Assembly: GCA_002862645.1 (NCBI GenBank)
Contig: PKDQ01000008.1
Coordinates: 41,674-105,673 of the forward strand
Source of the DNA: Flavobacteriaceae bacterium
Lineage (GTDB): Bacteria; Bacteroidota; Bacteroidia; Flavobacteriales; Flavobacteriaceae
DNA: 64,000 nt
Reading direction: 5' to 3'
The notes below the pieces were generated by a model. That model saw only the letters and a list, made by a program, of their open reading frames with translations, was not told the origin of the DNA and did no database searches. Shown here in pieces: positions 35,653 through 45,057 of the stretch (position 1 is the stretch's first letter; each line of letters starts with the position of its first letter). The position numbers and the translations under genes are program-made.

Positions 35653-38478
35653 TTATGTTTTTAATTCCTGCCGTAAAAAACGGGCAGTATGGTTAGACTT
35701 GTTTTTAACGATTTCCTCAGGTGTTCCCGTGCAACATATGGTACCGCCTTTCGCCCCACCTTCAGGACCTATATCAATGATATGGTCCATCTGTTTGATT
35801 ACATCCATATTGTGTTCGATGATAATCATGGTGTTTCCTTTGTCGACCAATCGGTTGAGTACGTTCATCAGTACCCGAATGTCCTCAAAGTGTAACCCCG
35901 TGGTAGGCTCATCCAAAATATACAAGGTTTGGCCTGTATCTTTTTTGGATAATTCAGTAGCCAACTTGATGCGTTGGGCTTCGCCACCTGAGAGCGTTGT
36001 AGATTGTTGTCCAAGTGTAATATACCCCAATCCAACGTCTTGAATGGTACTTAATTTACGATAAATTTTGGGATATGGCTCAAAAAAGCGGCACGCATCG
36101 TTGATCGTCATCTCTAAAACGTCGATTATGTTTTTATTTCGATACTTGATTTCTAATGTTTCTCTATTGAATCTTTTACCGTAGCACGCATCACAATGCA
36201 CATACACATCAGGCAAAAAGTTCATTTCAATGGTTTTTACACCTGCGCCTTGACAGGTTTCACAACGACCGCCTTTAACATTAAAGCTAAACCTGCCAGG
36301 CTTATAACCGCGTATCAGCGCCTCTGGTGTTTTGGTGAACAATTGGCGAATTTCTCCAAAAACCCCTGTGTAGGTTACAGGATTACTTCGAGGGGTACGG
36401 CCAATGGGCGATTGGTTGATGTCAATTACTTTGTCAATGTGCGCCAAACCTTTGATTGAATTGTAGGGTAGGGGCTTCTTAACTGCTTTAAAGAAATGCT
36501 GGTTTAGAATTGGATAAAGGGTTTCGTTTATCAGCGTGGATTTCCCACTGCCTGATACCCCTGTAACACCAATCATGCTGCCAAGTGGTATTCTGAGATC
36601 TACCTGCTTGAGGTTATTCCCTGTACAACCTTTTAATTCAAGTTTCTTTCCGTTTCCTAACCGTCTTTCTTTTGGAACTTCAATTTGCTTTTTACCCGTC
36701 AAATAAGCTGCTGTCTCTGTATCCATCTGCTTCATCTGCTTGGGATGATCTGCCGCTACCACCTTTCCGCCGTGACGTCCTGCGCCTGGCCCCATATCGA
36801 TTAGGTAGTCTGCTTTGAGCATGATGTCTTTGTCGTGCTCTACTACAATTACCGAATTTCCGATATCACGCAATTGCATAAGTGATTCTATGAGCTTTTC
36901 GTTGTCACGTTGGTGCAGACCTATGCTAGGTTCGTCCAAAATATACAGTACGCCAACCAGTTGAGCTCCAATTTGTGTAGCCAAACGAATGCGTTGTGCT
37001 TCGCCTCCAGAAAGTGTTTTGGCACTTCGGTTTAAAGAGAGATATTCTAATCCAACATCTAGAAGGAACTGCAAGCGCTTTTCTATTTCAATAAGTACTT
37101 CATGCGCAATAATACGTTGCTTTTCGGATAAGGCAGAACGAATGCCTTGCACCCAGCTATGTAATTGGGCAATGTCCATTTCGGTCAAATCAGCAATTCC
37201 TTTGTTGCCAACTTTAAAGAAAAGGGCTTCTTTTCTGAGCCTTGAGCCCGCGCAGCTAAGGCACTTGATTTCATCCATAAAGGCTTTTGCCCATCGCTTG
37301 AGCGCAGAGGTATGTGCCTCTTTGAATTGATGCTCCAAAAATGGAATGACACCATCATAATCAATGCTGTAATCCCTAGTGATGCCTAAAGACTTAGATG
37401 CTACAGAAAAACGTTCGTTTCCCCCGTTTAATATGACTTCCATTCCGTCTTTAGGGATGTCTTTTATCGGGTCTGTAAGCGAAAAATTATAGCGTTGGGC
37501 AATGCTGTTCATTTGCTTAAATGTCCAATTGCTTTTTTCTTCTCCTAACGGGGTAATACCACCAGCTTTAATGGAGACCGTTGTGTCGGGAATGATTTTT
37601 TTATGATTGACTTTGTGCACCACACCCAAACCGTTACAAGCAGGACACATGCCTTTAGGAGAGTTAAAAGAAAAGGTGTTGGGCTCTGGGGCTGCATATG
37701 AAATACCGCTGCTAGGACACATTAATTTACGGCTGTAGAAGCGTGTGTTTTTTGTTTCGTAATCATAAATCATTAGCATGTCATTTCCGTGATACATGGC
37801 GGTTTCTATGCTATCTGCTAGGCGTTTGCTGTCGGTTTTTGAAGTTTTGACAAGCAACCGATCGATAACTATTTCAATATCGTGATTTTTATACCGATCA
37901 AGTTTGAAATTAGGTACCAATTCTACAAAAGTTCCATCTGTACGCACTCTTGTGAATCCTTGTTTGAAAATGGAAGCAAAGAGTTCTCGGTAGTGTCCCT
38001 TTCTGGATTGTACGACTGGGGCGAGTATGGCAATTTTTTTGTCTATAAAGGTCGATGCGATAGCAGCTTGAATTTCGGAATCCGTGTATTGTACCATTTT
38101 CTCGTTGGTCTCAAAGCTGTACGCATCAGCAGCACGAGCATACAACAGTCGTAAGAAGTCATATACTTCTGTGATTGTGCCAACGGTAGACCTTGGGCTT
38201 CTGCCTGTGGTTTTCTGTTCAATGGCAATGACCGGAGAGAGTCCATCAATTTTATCAACATCAGGGCGTTCTAATGCCCCTAAGAATTGACGTGCATAAG
38301 CAGAGAAGGTTTCAATATAACGTCGTTGTCCTTCGGCATATACGGTATCAAAAGCAAGTGAAGATTTACCGCTGCCTGAAAGACCCGTAATCACAACAAG
38401 CTGATTACGTGGAATTTCCACGTCAATATCTTGCAAGTTGTGTACCCGCGTACCTTTAACAATAATCGCATCTTTCAT
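35653..38478 (-). CDS. uvrA: Excinuclease ABC subunit A
   Basis: UvrA is the damage-recognition ATPase of nucleotide excision repair. The protein has about 941 residues, normal. It has two ABC ATPase modules: Walker A GLSGSGKSSLAFDT and GVSGSGKSTLINET, signatures LSGGEAQRIRLATQIG and LSGGEAQRIKLATELS, Walker B LYILDEPSIGLHQRDN and LYILDEPTTGLHFED, and zinc modules with CPACNGLG and CETCQGAG...CDAC. The ATG at 38478 (MKDAIIVKGTRVHNLQ) is preferred over the TTG two codons upstream. It is intact, unlike the broken gene just upstream of it. Confidence 0.97.
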   Translation of the reverse strand: MKDAIIVKGTRVHNLQDIDVEIPRNQLVVITGLSGSGKSSLAFDTVYAEGQRRYIETFSAYARQFLGALERPDVDKIDGLSPVIAIEQKTTGRSPRSTVGTITEVYDFLRLLYARAADAYSFETNEKMVQYTDSEIQAAIASTFIDKKIAILAPVVQSRKGHYRELFASIFKQGFTRVRTDGTFVELVPNFKLDRYKNHDIEIVIDRLLVKTSKTDSKRLADSIETAMYHGNDMLMIYDYETKNTRFYSRKLMCPSSGISYAAPEPNTFSFNSPKGMCPACNGLGVVHKVNHKKIIPDTTVSIKAGGITPLGEEKSNWTFKQMNSIAQRYNFSLTDPIKDIPKDGMEVILNGGNERFSVASKSLGITRDYSIDYDGVIPFLEHQFKEAHTSALKRWAKAFMDEIKCLSCAGSRLRKEALFFKVGNKGIADLTEMDIAQLHSWVQGIRSALSEKQRIIAHEVLIEIEKRLQFLLDVGLEYLSLNRSAKTLSGGEAQRIRLATQIGAQLVGVLYILDEPSIGLHQRDNEKLIESLMQLRDIGNSVIVVEHDKDIMLKADYLIDMGPGAGRHGGKVVAADHPKQMKQMDTETAAYLTGKKQIEVPKERRLGNGKKLELKGCTGNNLKQVDLRIPLGSMIGVTGVSGSGKSTLINETLYPILNQHFFKAVKKPLPYNSIKGLAHIDKVIDINQSPIGRTPRSNPVTYTGVFGEIRQLFTKTPEALIRGYKPGRFSFNVKGGRCETCQGAGVKTIEMNFLPDVYVHCDACYGKRFNRETLEIKYRNKNIIDVLEMTINDACRFFEPYPKIYRKLSTIQDVGLGYITLGQQSTTLSGGEAQRIKLATELSKKDTGQTLYILDEPTTGLHFEDIRVLMNVLNRLVDKGNTMIIIEHNMDVIKQMDHIIDIGPEGGAKGGTICCTGTPEEIVKNKSNHTARFLRQELKT

Positions 38479-38521
38479 AGCCAAGTCAAGCTTCGAATAT
38501 AATTGATTTTAGTGAAGTTTT

Positions 38522-39109
38522 TTAGTGAAGTGCTTCTTTTTTAAAGGATTCACAATAGCTCAAGAGTTCGGGATAAAATTTTAAAAATTGTGCTTGGAAA
38601 AAAGGGTAGTGCTCTTCAAGTGTTTTGGCAGCTGTTTTTAAGGGGTGTAAACCCTAGCGATTTGCCATTTTAGTAAGAGTAATATCAATGCCTGCTATAC
38701 TGCTGTATTCCAGCAGCCAGTTTTGGGCTTTCATTCCCCTAAGATAGCCTTGTGCAGAAAGGGGCATAATGCCCGCATGTTGTTGCAGTAAAATCGTTAT
38801 CTCATAATTAAATAGCGTTAAAGATTGTTGATGAAATGCTTCAAAATGAATTGCTAAGAAGTGATCGTAATAGATGTCAACCAGTATTCTGTTTATGTGC
38901 CGATATTCCTTAAAAAGCGTTTCTCTTATGGCTATTGATAATGGATGCATGTCTGTAAAAGTATCAATACTCCGATGCATTTCAACCCCCAATTGAACTT
39001 CTTTTGTGAATGTATCCAAGTCTTTATTGCGTATGTGGTCTCCTGTAAAGTTACTCACAACCAAGCTAGTTGCTGGATAGGATAAGACCAAGTGCGCTAA
39101 ATAATTCAT
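38522..39109 (-). pseudogene. acpH: AcpH-like ACP phosphodiesterase with an in-frame amber codon
   Basis: AcpH (DUF479) removes phosphopantetheine from acyl carrier protein. From ATG 39109 the frame gives MNYLAHLVLSY, FTGDHIR, GVEMHRSIDTFTDMHPL and YYDHFLA, all family hallmarks, but a TAG at 38654-38656 stops it after MANR, at residue 151. The same frame then continues for 43 sense codons (GLHPLKTAAKTLEEHYPFF, QFLKFYPELLSYC...) to TAA at 38522. This tail fits the AcpH C-terminus (compare MASRR...FYPRMM in E. coli), and the total of 195 codons equals the family length. So a single nonsense change splits an otherwise intact gene. A sequencing error or readthrough cannot be ruled out. Confidence 0.85.
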
Positions 39110-39124
39110 ATGCGTCTGTATGCG

Positions 39125-39132
39125 TATATTTG
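39125..39132 (+). promoter_or_regulatory. Candidate -7 promoter box for glmM
   Basis: TATATTTG on the plus strand, 13 nt before the glmM ATG, fits TAnnTTTG. No clear TTG element lies about 19 nt upstream, where the divergent acpH-like gene starts. Confidence 0.4.
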
Positions 39133-39145
39133 ACAAAACAAAAGT

Positions 39146-40531
39146 ATGACTTTAATTGCGTCTGTTTCGGGAATTCGCGGTACTATTGGCGGTGAAATCA
39201 ATGACAACCTTACCCCTGTTGATGTGGTTGCGTTTGCAGCAGCTTACGGCAGTTGGATCAAAACCAAACATCAGTCGGCCACTGTAGTAGTAGGTCGTGA
39301 TGCGCGCATCTCGGGCCCAATGGTTCAAGCGCTGGTGCAACAGACTCTTGTTAGCCTTGGTATTGATGTGATTGATGTGGGGCTTTCTACGACTCCCACC
39401 GTTGAAATGGAAGTAGTTCGCAAACAAGCGCAGGGCGGTATTATCATTACGGCCAGTCACAACCCCAAGCAATGGAATGCGTTAAAATTATTAAACAATA
39501 AAGGTGAATTTATCAATGCTGAAGACGGAGCTGAACTGATGCAATATGTAAACGATCAGTCGTATGCGTTTGTTGGTGTAGATGCGCTAGGAAAAATCAG
39601 TGTAGTTGAAGATGCACTTTCACTACATATTGATGCGATTCTTAAGCTTCCACAGGTACATGTTGCTGCCATAAAAGCAGCAGGATTTCGTGCGGTTGTT
39701 GATGGTGTTAATTCATCTGGAGGGATTGCTGTTCCGCTGTTACTGGAACAACTCGGGGTAAAAGTGCATAAAATTCATTGTACGCCAAATGGCGAGTTCC
39801 CACACAATCCAGAGCCATTAAAAGAACACCTTATCGATTTGTCAGCTGCAGTAACTGTGCAACATGCAGATTTGGGTATCGCTGTGGATCCCGATGTGGA
39901 TCGTCTTGTGTTTATGGATGAAAACGGTCTTTTGTTTGGTGAAGAATACACTCTTGTAGCTTGTGCCGATTATATGCTTCAATCTGAAAAAGGCCCTCTA
40001 GTATCTAATTTGTCCTCTTCAAGGGCGCTTGCAGATTTAGCAAACGATTATGGTGTCAAGTATCACGCAAGTGCAGTAGGTGAGGTACACGTTGTTGCAA
40101 AGATGAAAGATGTCAAAGCCCTAATTGGTGGTGAAGGTAATGGCGGTGTTATTCTTCCTGCATTGCACTACGGTCGTGACGCACTTGTTGGTATAGCCCT
40201 TTTCTTGTCTCATTTAGCAAAGGAAAATACAAGCGTATCTGCACTTAAAGAACGTTATGCAGCCTATGTGATGCATAAAAAGAAAATTGAACTCTCACCA
40301 TCTTGGGATGCAGATGATTTACTCGGTGCCGTTGCAACCGCTTTTGCAGATGCACGTGTAACCACTATTGACGGAGTTAAAATCGACTTTGACGATTCGT
40401 GGATTCACTTGCGCAAATCTAATACGGAGCCCATCATACGTTTGTATGGCGAGGCAAAATCGCAAGCTAATATGGTGGCTAAAATTGATAAAATAGAAGC
40501 GGCTATTGCTGCTTTTGTCGCATCAGTTTAA
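39146..40531 (+). CDS. glmM: Phosphoglucosamine mutase-like alpha-D-phosphohexomutase
   Basis: This 461-residue protein belongs to the phosphohexomutase family and fits bacterial GlmM, which converts glucosamine 6-phosphate to glucosamine 1-phosphate for peptidoglycan and LPS. Motifs: SVSGIRGTIGGE, the active-site serine in IIITASHNPKQWNALK, the magnesium loop GIAVDPDVDRLVF, the sugar-specificity loop GGEGNGGVILPALHYGRDA and the phosphate loop RKSNTEPIIRLYGEA. GEGNGG rather than GEMSGH is the Bacteroidota form, so a phosphomannomutase role cannot be excluded. It overlaps the convergent acyltransferase gene by 29 nt. Confidence 0.9.
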   Translation: MTLIASVSGIRGTIGGEINDNLTPVDVVAFAAAYGSWIKTKHQSATVVVGRDARISGPMVQALVQQTLVSLGIDVIDVGLSTTPTVEMEVVRKQAQGGIIITASHNPKQWNALKLLNNKGEFINAEDGAELMQYVNDQSYAFVGVDALGKISVVEDALSLHIDAILKLPQVHVAAIKAAGFRAVVDGVNSSGGIAVPLLLEQLGVKVHKIHCTPNGEFPHNPEPLKEHLIDLSAAVTVQHADLGIAVDPDVDRLVFMDENGLLFGEEYTLVACADYMLQSEKGPLVSNLSSSRALADLANDYGVKYHASAVGEVHVVAKMKDVKALIGGEGNGGVILPALHYGRDALVGIALFLSHLAKENTSVSALKERYAAYVMHKKKIELSPSWDADDLLGAVATAFADARVTTIDGVKIDFDDSWIHLRKSNTEPIIRLYGEAKSQANMVAKIDKIEAAIAAFVASV

Positions 40532-41384
40532 AGCGATTGTGTGTCCAAAAGTACAAGGCGGGATCTTCTTTTATTAGTGCTTCTAATTGCTCGTAGAACA
40601 TATCTGTAATGGCGTAGTTGGGGAGGCTGTTAGGTTTGTCAGCCAAAACGTTAAATGTCGTTTCGTAATACCCTCTTTTAACCCTTTTTATCTTTGCCAT
40701 AACTACGGGAACATCAAATCTTTTACCCAAGCGCTCGGCACCCGTAAATACAGGAACTTCATGCCCAAAAAATGTACGGAAGTAATTCTTTTTTTTGTTT
40801 TGCGGAGATTGATCTGCTGCAAAGCCAATAATTGTTAATTCTTTGTTGTGTTGCATGTTTGTAAATCGCTCACGAAACTTTTTTCTTGAAATGAGATAAG
40901 AACCGTGAATAGAGCGCACCTTTTTTAAATATGTATCAAAATAAGGGTTTTGCAGAGGTGCATAAATGCCGTGTGGGGTGTGTGGGGTGTGATGCCCTAA
41001 GGACAACAGCCATTCAAAATTTCCGTGGTGCCCTGTCATCACAAAAACGGACTTATTTTCATTGGCGTAATCTTTTAAAAAAGACGGATTTGTTATTTTA
41101 AAGCGTCGCATCATAGTCTTTTTTGACATGCCTCTTACTTTAATCATCTCTAAAAACAAATCACATAAATAACGGTAAAACTTTCGTTCAATAGCCAATG
41201 CTCCTTTATTTGTTTTAGCTATTCCCGAAAGCTTGATATTGTTTCGAACCACCTTTTTACGATAGCCTGCTACACGATAAAGTAAATAGTATAATATGTT
41301 GGAGAAAGCGTATAGCAGCCAAAAGGGCATCCATGAGATAAGCAGCAAAAAAGGAACTGTAATAATATAAATGAGTCGCTTCAT
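40503..41384 (-). CDS. Lysophospholipid / lipid A acyltransferase (LpxL/HtrB family)
   Basis: This 293-residue inner-membrane acyltransferase of the LpxL family has an N-terminal anchor (IIYIITVPFLLLISWMPFWLLYAF), the catalytic H-x4-E/D motif MTGHHGNFEWLLSLGH, a phosphate-contact region PLQNPYFDTYLKKVRSIHGS and the family segment IGFAADQSPQNKKKNYFRTFFGHEVPVFTGAERLGKRF. Such enzymes add secondary acyl chains to lipid A; in Bacteroidota, members also make ornithine or other lipids. The 3' ends of this gene and glmM overlap by 29 nt, which is unusual but both frames look intact. Confidence 0.88.
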   Translation of the reverse strand: MKRLIYIITVPFLLLISWMPFWLLYAFSNILYYLLYRVAGYRKKVVRNNIKLSGIAKTNKGALAIERKFYRYLCDLFLEMIKVRGMSKKTMMRRFKITNPSFLKDYANENKSVFVMTGHHGNFEWLLSLGHHTPHTPHGIYAPLQNPYFDTYLKKVRSIHGSYLISRKKFRERFTNMQHNKELTIIGFAADQSPQNKKKNYFRTFFGHEVPVFTGAERLGKRFDVPVVMAKIKRVKRGYYETTFNVLADKPNSLPNYAITDMFYEQLEALIKEDPALYFWTHNRFKLMRQKQQ

Positions 41385-41410
41385 TGCGCCTAAAATAGGT
41401 ATCTAATTGC

Positions 41411-42544
41411 TTAAAGCAATATTTTCTCTAAGACAGGAATGAAATCTGCTGCGTGTCGTTCCTTAGCAATTACTACTCCATTTTCATCTAACAAAAATAA
41501 TTGGGGGATAGATCTAACACCATAGATAGCTGCAATGGGATCGTCCCAACGCTTTAGATAAGAAACATGTGACCAGTCTAGCTGATCGTTGTCTATGGCT
41601 TTTTTCCAAGACTCCTTTTGTTGGTCAAGTGATATGCCTAATATCGCCAGCCCTTTGTCTTTAAACGCATTGTGAACCTTCACGAGGTTAGAACTGTCGA
41701 CCCGACAAGGACCACACCAAGACGCCCAAAAATCTAAAATAGTTAATTTGCCAAGCGATGTGTTTAACGAAACAGCAATATCATTAGGGTTAGGTGCAGA
41801 AAAATCAGGTGCTTTATCCCCAACGTTAACTTCCTCATCCTGAGCAGCTTCTTCTGTTTCTTCCGCTTCTTTTGGAGCCACCAATTCATAAATCTTTACA
41901 GCTGATTTTGTTTTCTTGATGGTTTTGCTAAAGCCGTTATAGATTTCATAAGCTGCTTCGTTGTCAATGGCTTTATTCATCACCAATTGTATCAAAACCA
42001 TTGCTGAAATATATGAGTCAGGATTTGATTTGGTATAGTCTATTTGGTAGTCGTTAAACTTGGTCTCCATTTCTTTTAACTGCTCTTCTAAATCTTTGTA
42101 TCCCAAGCTGTCACGAGATACCATTGCGTTGCGCATTTCATTTTGAATTTCATAAAATGACTTAAACAATGGATTGATTTCATCGATGTAGCGTTTAAAG
42201 GCTATGTTTGTTTTAGTTCCACTTACTTTTGAAACTTGAATGCTGTCTTTATAAAGTTCAACTGTGATTTCCCCTGGTTCAACAAATAAGGGCACCGATC
42301 CTCGAATACCGTCTACCCATAAAGATTGATAATCTGGTAATTTTGAAACTCCGCTGTAAGAAGTTAAACCATCCTTTACGTAGAGTGTGTCAATGACATT
42401 GGGTTTGTTACTCTCATCAAAGTTGACAAGAAATATTTGATGATCATCTTCTACATCCGCAGATATGCTTATGGTATAATCACCTGAAGTCGATTGACAT
42501 GAAACAAAAAGTATAAGTAGCGTTACTAAGAAAAGATTTCGCAT
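41411..42544 (-). CDS. TlpA-like thioredoxin lipoprotein with DUF4369-type N-terminal domain
   Basis: This 377-residue envelope protein has a lipobox signal peptide (LLILFVSCQSTSGD, Cys16), an N-terminal beta domain of the DUF4369 type (about 20-125; GSVPLFVEPGEITVELY), a helical linker, and a C-terminal TlpA-type thioredoxin domain with FWASWCGPCRVDSSNL (CxxC with GP) and cis-Pro RSIPQLFLLDENG. It reduces periplasmic disulfides, perhaps in cytochrome c maturation or for stress. Preceded by a TAAATTTG box; divergent from aroC with 143 nt between. Confidence 0.9.
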   Translation of the reverse strand: MRNLFLVTLLILFVSCQSTSGDYTISISADVEDDHQIFLVNFDESNKPNVIDTLYVKDGLTSYSGVSKLPDYQSLWVDGIRGSVPLFVEPGEITVELYKDSIQVSKVSGTKTNIAFKRYIDEINPLFKSFYEIQNEMRNAMVSRDSLGYKDLEEQLKEMETKFNDYQIDYTKSNPDSYISAMVLIQLVMNKAIDNEAAYEIYNGFSKTIKKTKSAVKIYELVAPKEAEETEEAAQDEEVNVGDKAPDFSAPNPNDIAVSLNTSLGKLTILDFWASWCGPCRVDSSNLVKVHNAFKDKGLAILGISLDQQKESWKKAIDNDQLDWSHVSYLKRWDDPIAAIYGVRSIPQLFLLDENGVVIAKERHAADFIPVLEKILL

Positions 42545-42560
42545 AGAAAAAATATTTTCG

Positions 42561-42568
42561 CAAATTTA
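42561..42568 (-). promoter_or_regulatory. Candidate -7 promoter box for the TlpA-like gene
   Basis: TAAATTTG on the minus strand lies 16 nt before the ATG at 42544. No TTG is found at the expected upstream spacing. Confidence 0.35.
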
Positions 42569-42637
42569 AGAAAAAGGAATTTGAATTGCTGATTTACTTT
42601 ACTCCTGTTAACATATGCTACATACAATTCTCAAGCG

Positions 42638-42672
42638 TTGTTTTATGTTGACTGTATATATTTGTACTTTTG
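42638..42672 (+). promoter_or_regulatory. Tandem -7 boxes upstream of aroC
   Basis: Two adjacent perfect TAnnTTTG boxes, TATATTTG (42657-42664) and TACTTTTG (42665-42672), follow a TTG at 42638-42640. The spacings to that TTG are 16 and 24 nt, on either side of the usual range, so either or both boxes may be used. The aroC ATG is 15 nt after the second box. Confidence 0.45.
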
Positions 42673-42687
42673 AAAAAAATTTTTTAA

Positions 42688-43752
42688 ATGGCAGGAAATA
42701 CTTTTGGGAAAATATTTAGCCTAACAACCTATGGCGAGTCGCATGGCGTAGCTTTAGGTGGTGTTATTGACGGCTGCCCAGCCGGAGTAGCTATTGATGT
42801 TGCAGCAATACAAGAAGACCTCAATAGGCGCAGACCCGGACAATCTGCTATAGTAACGCAGCGTAAAGAGCCCGATACGGTTGTCATTCACTCAGGTGTA
42901 TTTGAAGGGGTTTCTACCGGAACGCCAATCGGATATACCATTGTGAATACCAATCAGAAATCAAAAGATTACACTCATATTAAAGACAGTTACCGCCCTT
43001 CCCATGCCGATTATGTTTACGATAAAAAATACGGCATGCGAGATTACCGTGGTGGCGGGAGAAGTTCAGCACGTGAAACCGCTGCCCGCGTAGTAGCAGG
43101 TAGTATAGCCAAACAATTTATTGCACCTTTAAGTATTCGTGCTTTTGTTTCTGCAGTAGGGGAGTTGTCCCTTGAAAACCCACAAAACACACATGATTTT
43201 TCTACTATAGAAAGTAATCCTGTACGTTGTCCAGATCCAGCAATGGCTGCTCAAATGGAAAACTATATAAAACAAATCCGTAAAGAAGGCGATACCGTTG
43301 GAGGTGTGGTTACTTGTGTCATTAAAAACGTTCCTATCGGATTGGGCGAACCTGTTTTTGACAAGCTTCACGCATCCCTTGGACAGGCCATGCTTTCGAT
43401 CAATGCTGTTAAAGGATTTGAATATGGAAGTGGCTTTGCTGGTGCCACGAGAAAGGGAAGCGCCCATAACGATTTATACAATGAAGACGGTACAACCAAA
43501 ACCAACTACTCAGGTGGTGTTCAGGGAGGTATTAGCAACGGCATGGACATTTATTTTAATGTGGCTTTTAAGCCTGTTGCAACCATCATGCAGAAGCAAG
43601 AAACCATTGACAAAAGAGGAGATAAGGTTGTTATGGAAGGTAAGGGGAGACACGATCCTTGTGTAGTACCTCGCGCCGTTCCTATTGTTGAAGCCATGGC
43701 TGCTTTGGTATTGGCTGATTTTAGTCTTCGTAACAAAAACGCCAAAATCTAA
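42688..43752 (+). CDS. aroC: Chorismate synthase
   Basis: AroC converts 5-enolpyruvylshikimate 3-phosphate to chorismate with reduced FMN, the last common step to aromatic amino acids. The 354 residues are normal. Signatures: [26 protein letters not shown], the [16 protein letters not shown] arginine-rich loop, [59 protein letters not shown] and the C-terminal [25 protein letters not shown]. The symporter gene follows after 3 nt. Confidence 0.97.
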   Translation: MAGNTFGKIFSLTTYGESHGVALGGVIDGCPAGVAIDVAAIQEDLNRRRPGQSAIVTQRKEPDTVVIHSGVFEGVSTGTPIGYTIVNTNQKSKDYTHIKDSYRPSHADYVYDKKYGMRDYRGGGRSSARETAARVVAGSIAKQFIAPLSIRAFVSAVGELSLENPQNTHDFSTIESNPVRCPDPAMAAQMENYIKQIRKEGDTVGGVVTCVIKNVPIGLGEPVFDKLHASLGQAMLSINAVKGFEYGSGFAGATRKGSAHNDLYNEDGTTKTNYSGGVQGGISNGMDIYFNVAFKPVATIMQKQETIDKRGDKVVMEGKGRHDPCVVPRAVPIVEAMAALVLADFSLRNKNAKI

Positions 43753-43755
43753 AAC

Positions 43756-45057
43756 ATGAAAAAACTGCCCCTACACTGGAAAATTTTGCTCGGAATGCTT
43801 TTTGGCGTTCTCTTTGGTTTGCTATTTAGTCAATTTGAATGGGGTAAGGCTTTGATAGTAGATTGGATAAAACCATTTGGTACGATTTTTATTAATGTAC
43901 TTAAACTTATTGCAGTTCCCCTGATATTGGCTTCGCTAATCAAAGGCGTCTCTGACTTAAAAGACATTACACAGCTTTCCAGTATGGGTTGGCGTACCGT
44001 CGGTCTATATTTATTTACAACCCTGACAGCTGTTACTATTGGTCTAAGTATTGTTAATGTAATTAAACCTGGAAATACCATTTCTGATAAGACTCGAACA
44101 GAATTACTTTCAGCTTATGCTTCTGACGCAACGGCCAAACAATCTGTTGCTGCAGCTCAAAAAGAAGTAGGTCCACTTCAGGCATTAGTAGATTTGGTTC
44201 CCTCTAATATTTTTGCAGCCATGCAAGACAATGGCAATATGTTACAAGTAATATTCTTTGCTATATTTTTTGGAATAGGTATTGTGCTTATTCCTCAAAA
44301 GAAGTCCAAATCTGTAAAAGATTTTTTTGAAGCACTTAATGAAGTCATACTCAAGCTCATTGATTTAATTATGATAGCTTCGCCTTATGGTGTTTTTGCG
44401 TTATTGGCAGCCTTAGTTGCTGAAGCACCATCTGCCGATTTGTTTAAAGCACTTGGTTTGTACACCATAACCGTGTTGCTAGGTTTGCTTTGTATGATCC
44501 TATTTTATCTCATGTTGGTTCGCCTTGTTACGGAAAAGAAAATTGGTTTTTTCCTCAAAGGAATTTCTCCAGCACAATTGTTGGCGTTTTCTACCTCCTC
44601 ATCAGCTGCTACACTTCCTGTTACGATGGAACGTGTGCACGAACACTTGGGTGTCGAAGAAGATGTTAGCAGCTTTGTATTGCCCATAGGCGCAACCATA
44701 AATATGGACGGTACGAGCTTGTATCAAGCTGTTGCCGCAGTATTTATCGCACAAGCCTTTGGTATGGATTTAAGTCTTGGGGCTCAGTTGGGTATTATCG
44801 CCACTGCGACATTGGCTTCTATTGGTTCGGCAGCTGTGCCAGGAGCAGGTATGGTGATGTTGGTAATCGTTTTGGCGCAAGCTGGAATTCCTGAAGCAGG
44901 CTTGGCTTTGATTTTTGCTGTCGACAGACCCCTAGATATGTGCCGTACGGCTGTTAATGTCACTGGGGATGCATCTGTTTCCATGATGGTTGCCAAATGG
45001 CTTGGCAAACTTGGAATACCCAAAGTCAAAAACTGGGATGACCATTACAAAAATTAG
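43756..45057 (+). CDS. Dicarboxylate/amino acid:cation symporter (GltP/DctA family)
   Basis: This is a 433-residue DAACS-family secondary transporter for glutamate, aspartate or C4-dicarboxylates with protons or sodium. It has about eight membrane helices and two hairpins: the serine-rich hairpin 1 LLAFSTSSSAATLPVTMERV, the TM7 motif LPIGATINMDGTSLYQAVAAVFIAQ (NMDGT), hairpin 2 SIGSAAVPGAGMVMLVIVLAQAG, and TM8 DRPLDMCRTAVNVTGDA with Asp and Arg for substrate. Arg in DMCR favours acidic substrates. It follows aroC by 3 nt and overlaps the end of a broken DCC-family gene by 4 nt. Confidence 0.92.
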   Translation: MKKLPLHWKILLGMLFGVLFGLLFSQFEWGKALIVDWIKPFGTIFINVLKLIAVPLILASLIKGVSDLKDITQLSSMGWRTVGLYLFTTLTAVTIGLSIVNVIKPGNTISDKTRTELLSAYASDATAKQSVAAAQKEVGPLQALVDLVPSNIFAAMQDNGNMLQVIFFAIFFGIGIVLIPQKKSKSVKDFFEALNEVILKLIDLIMIASPYGVFALLAALVAEAPSADLFKALGLYTITVLLGLLCMILFYLMLVRLVTEKKIGFFLKGISPAQLLAFSTSSSAATLPVTMERVHEHLGVEEDVSSFVLPIGATINMDGTSLYQAVAAVFIAQAFGMDLSLGAQLGIIATATLASIGSAAVPGAGMVMLVIVLAQAGIPEAGLALIFAVDRPLDMCRTAVNVTGDASVSMMVAKWLGKLGIPKVKNWDDHYKN

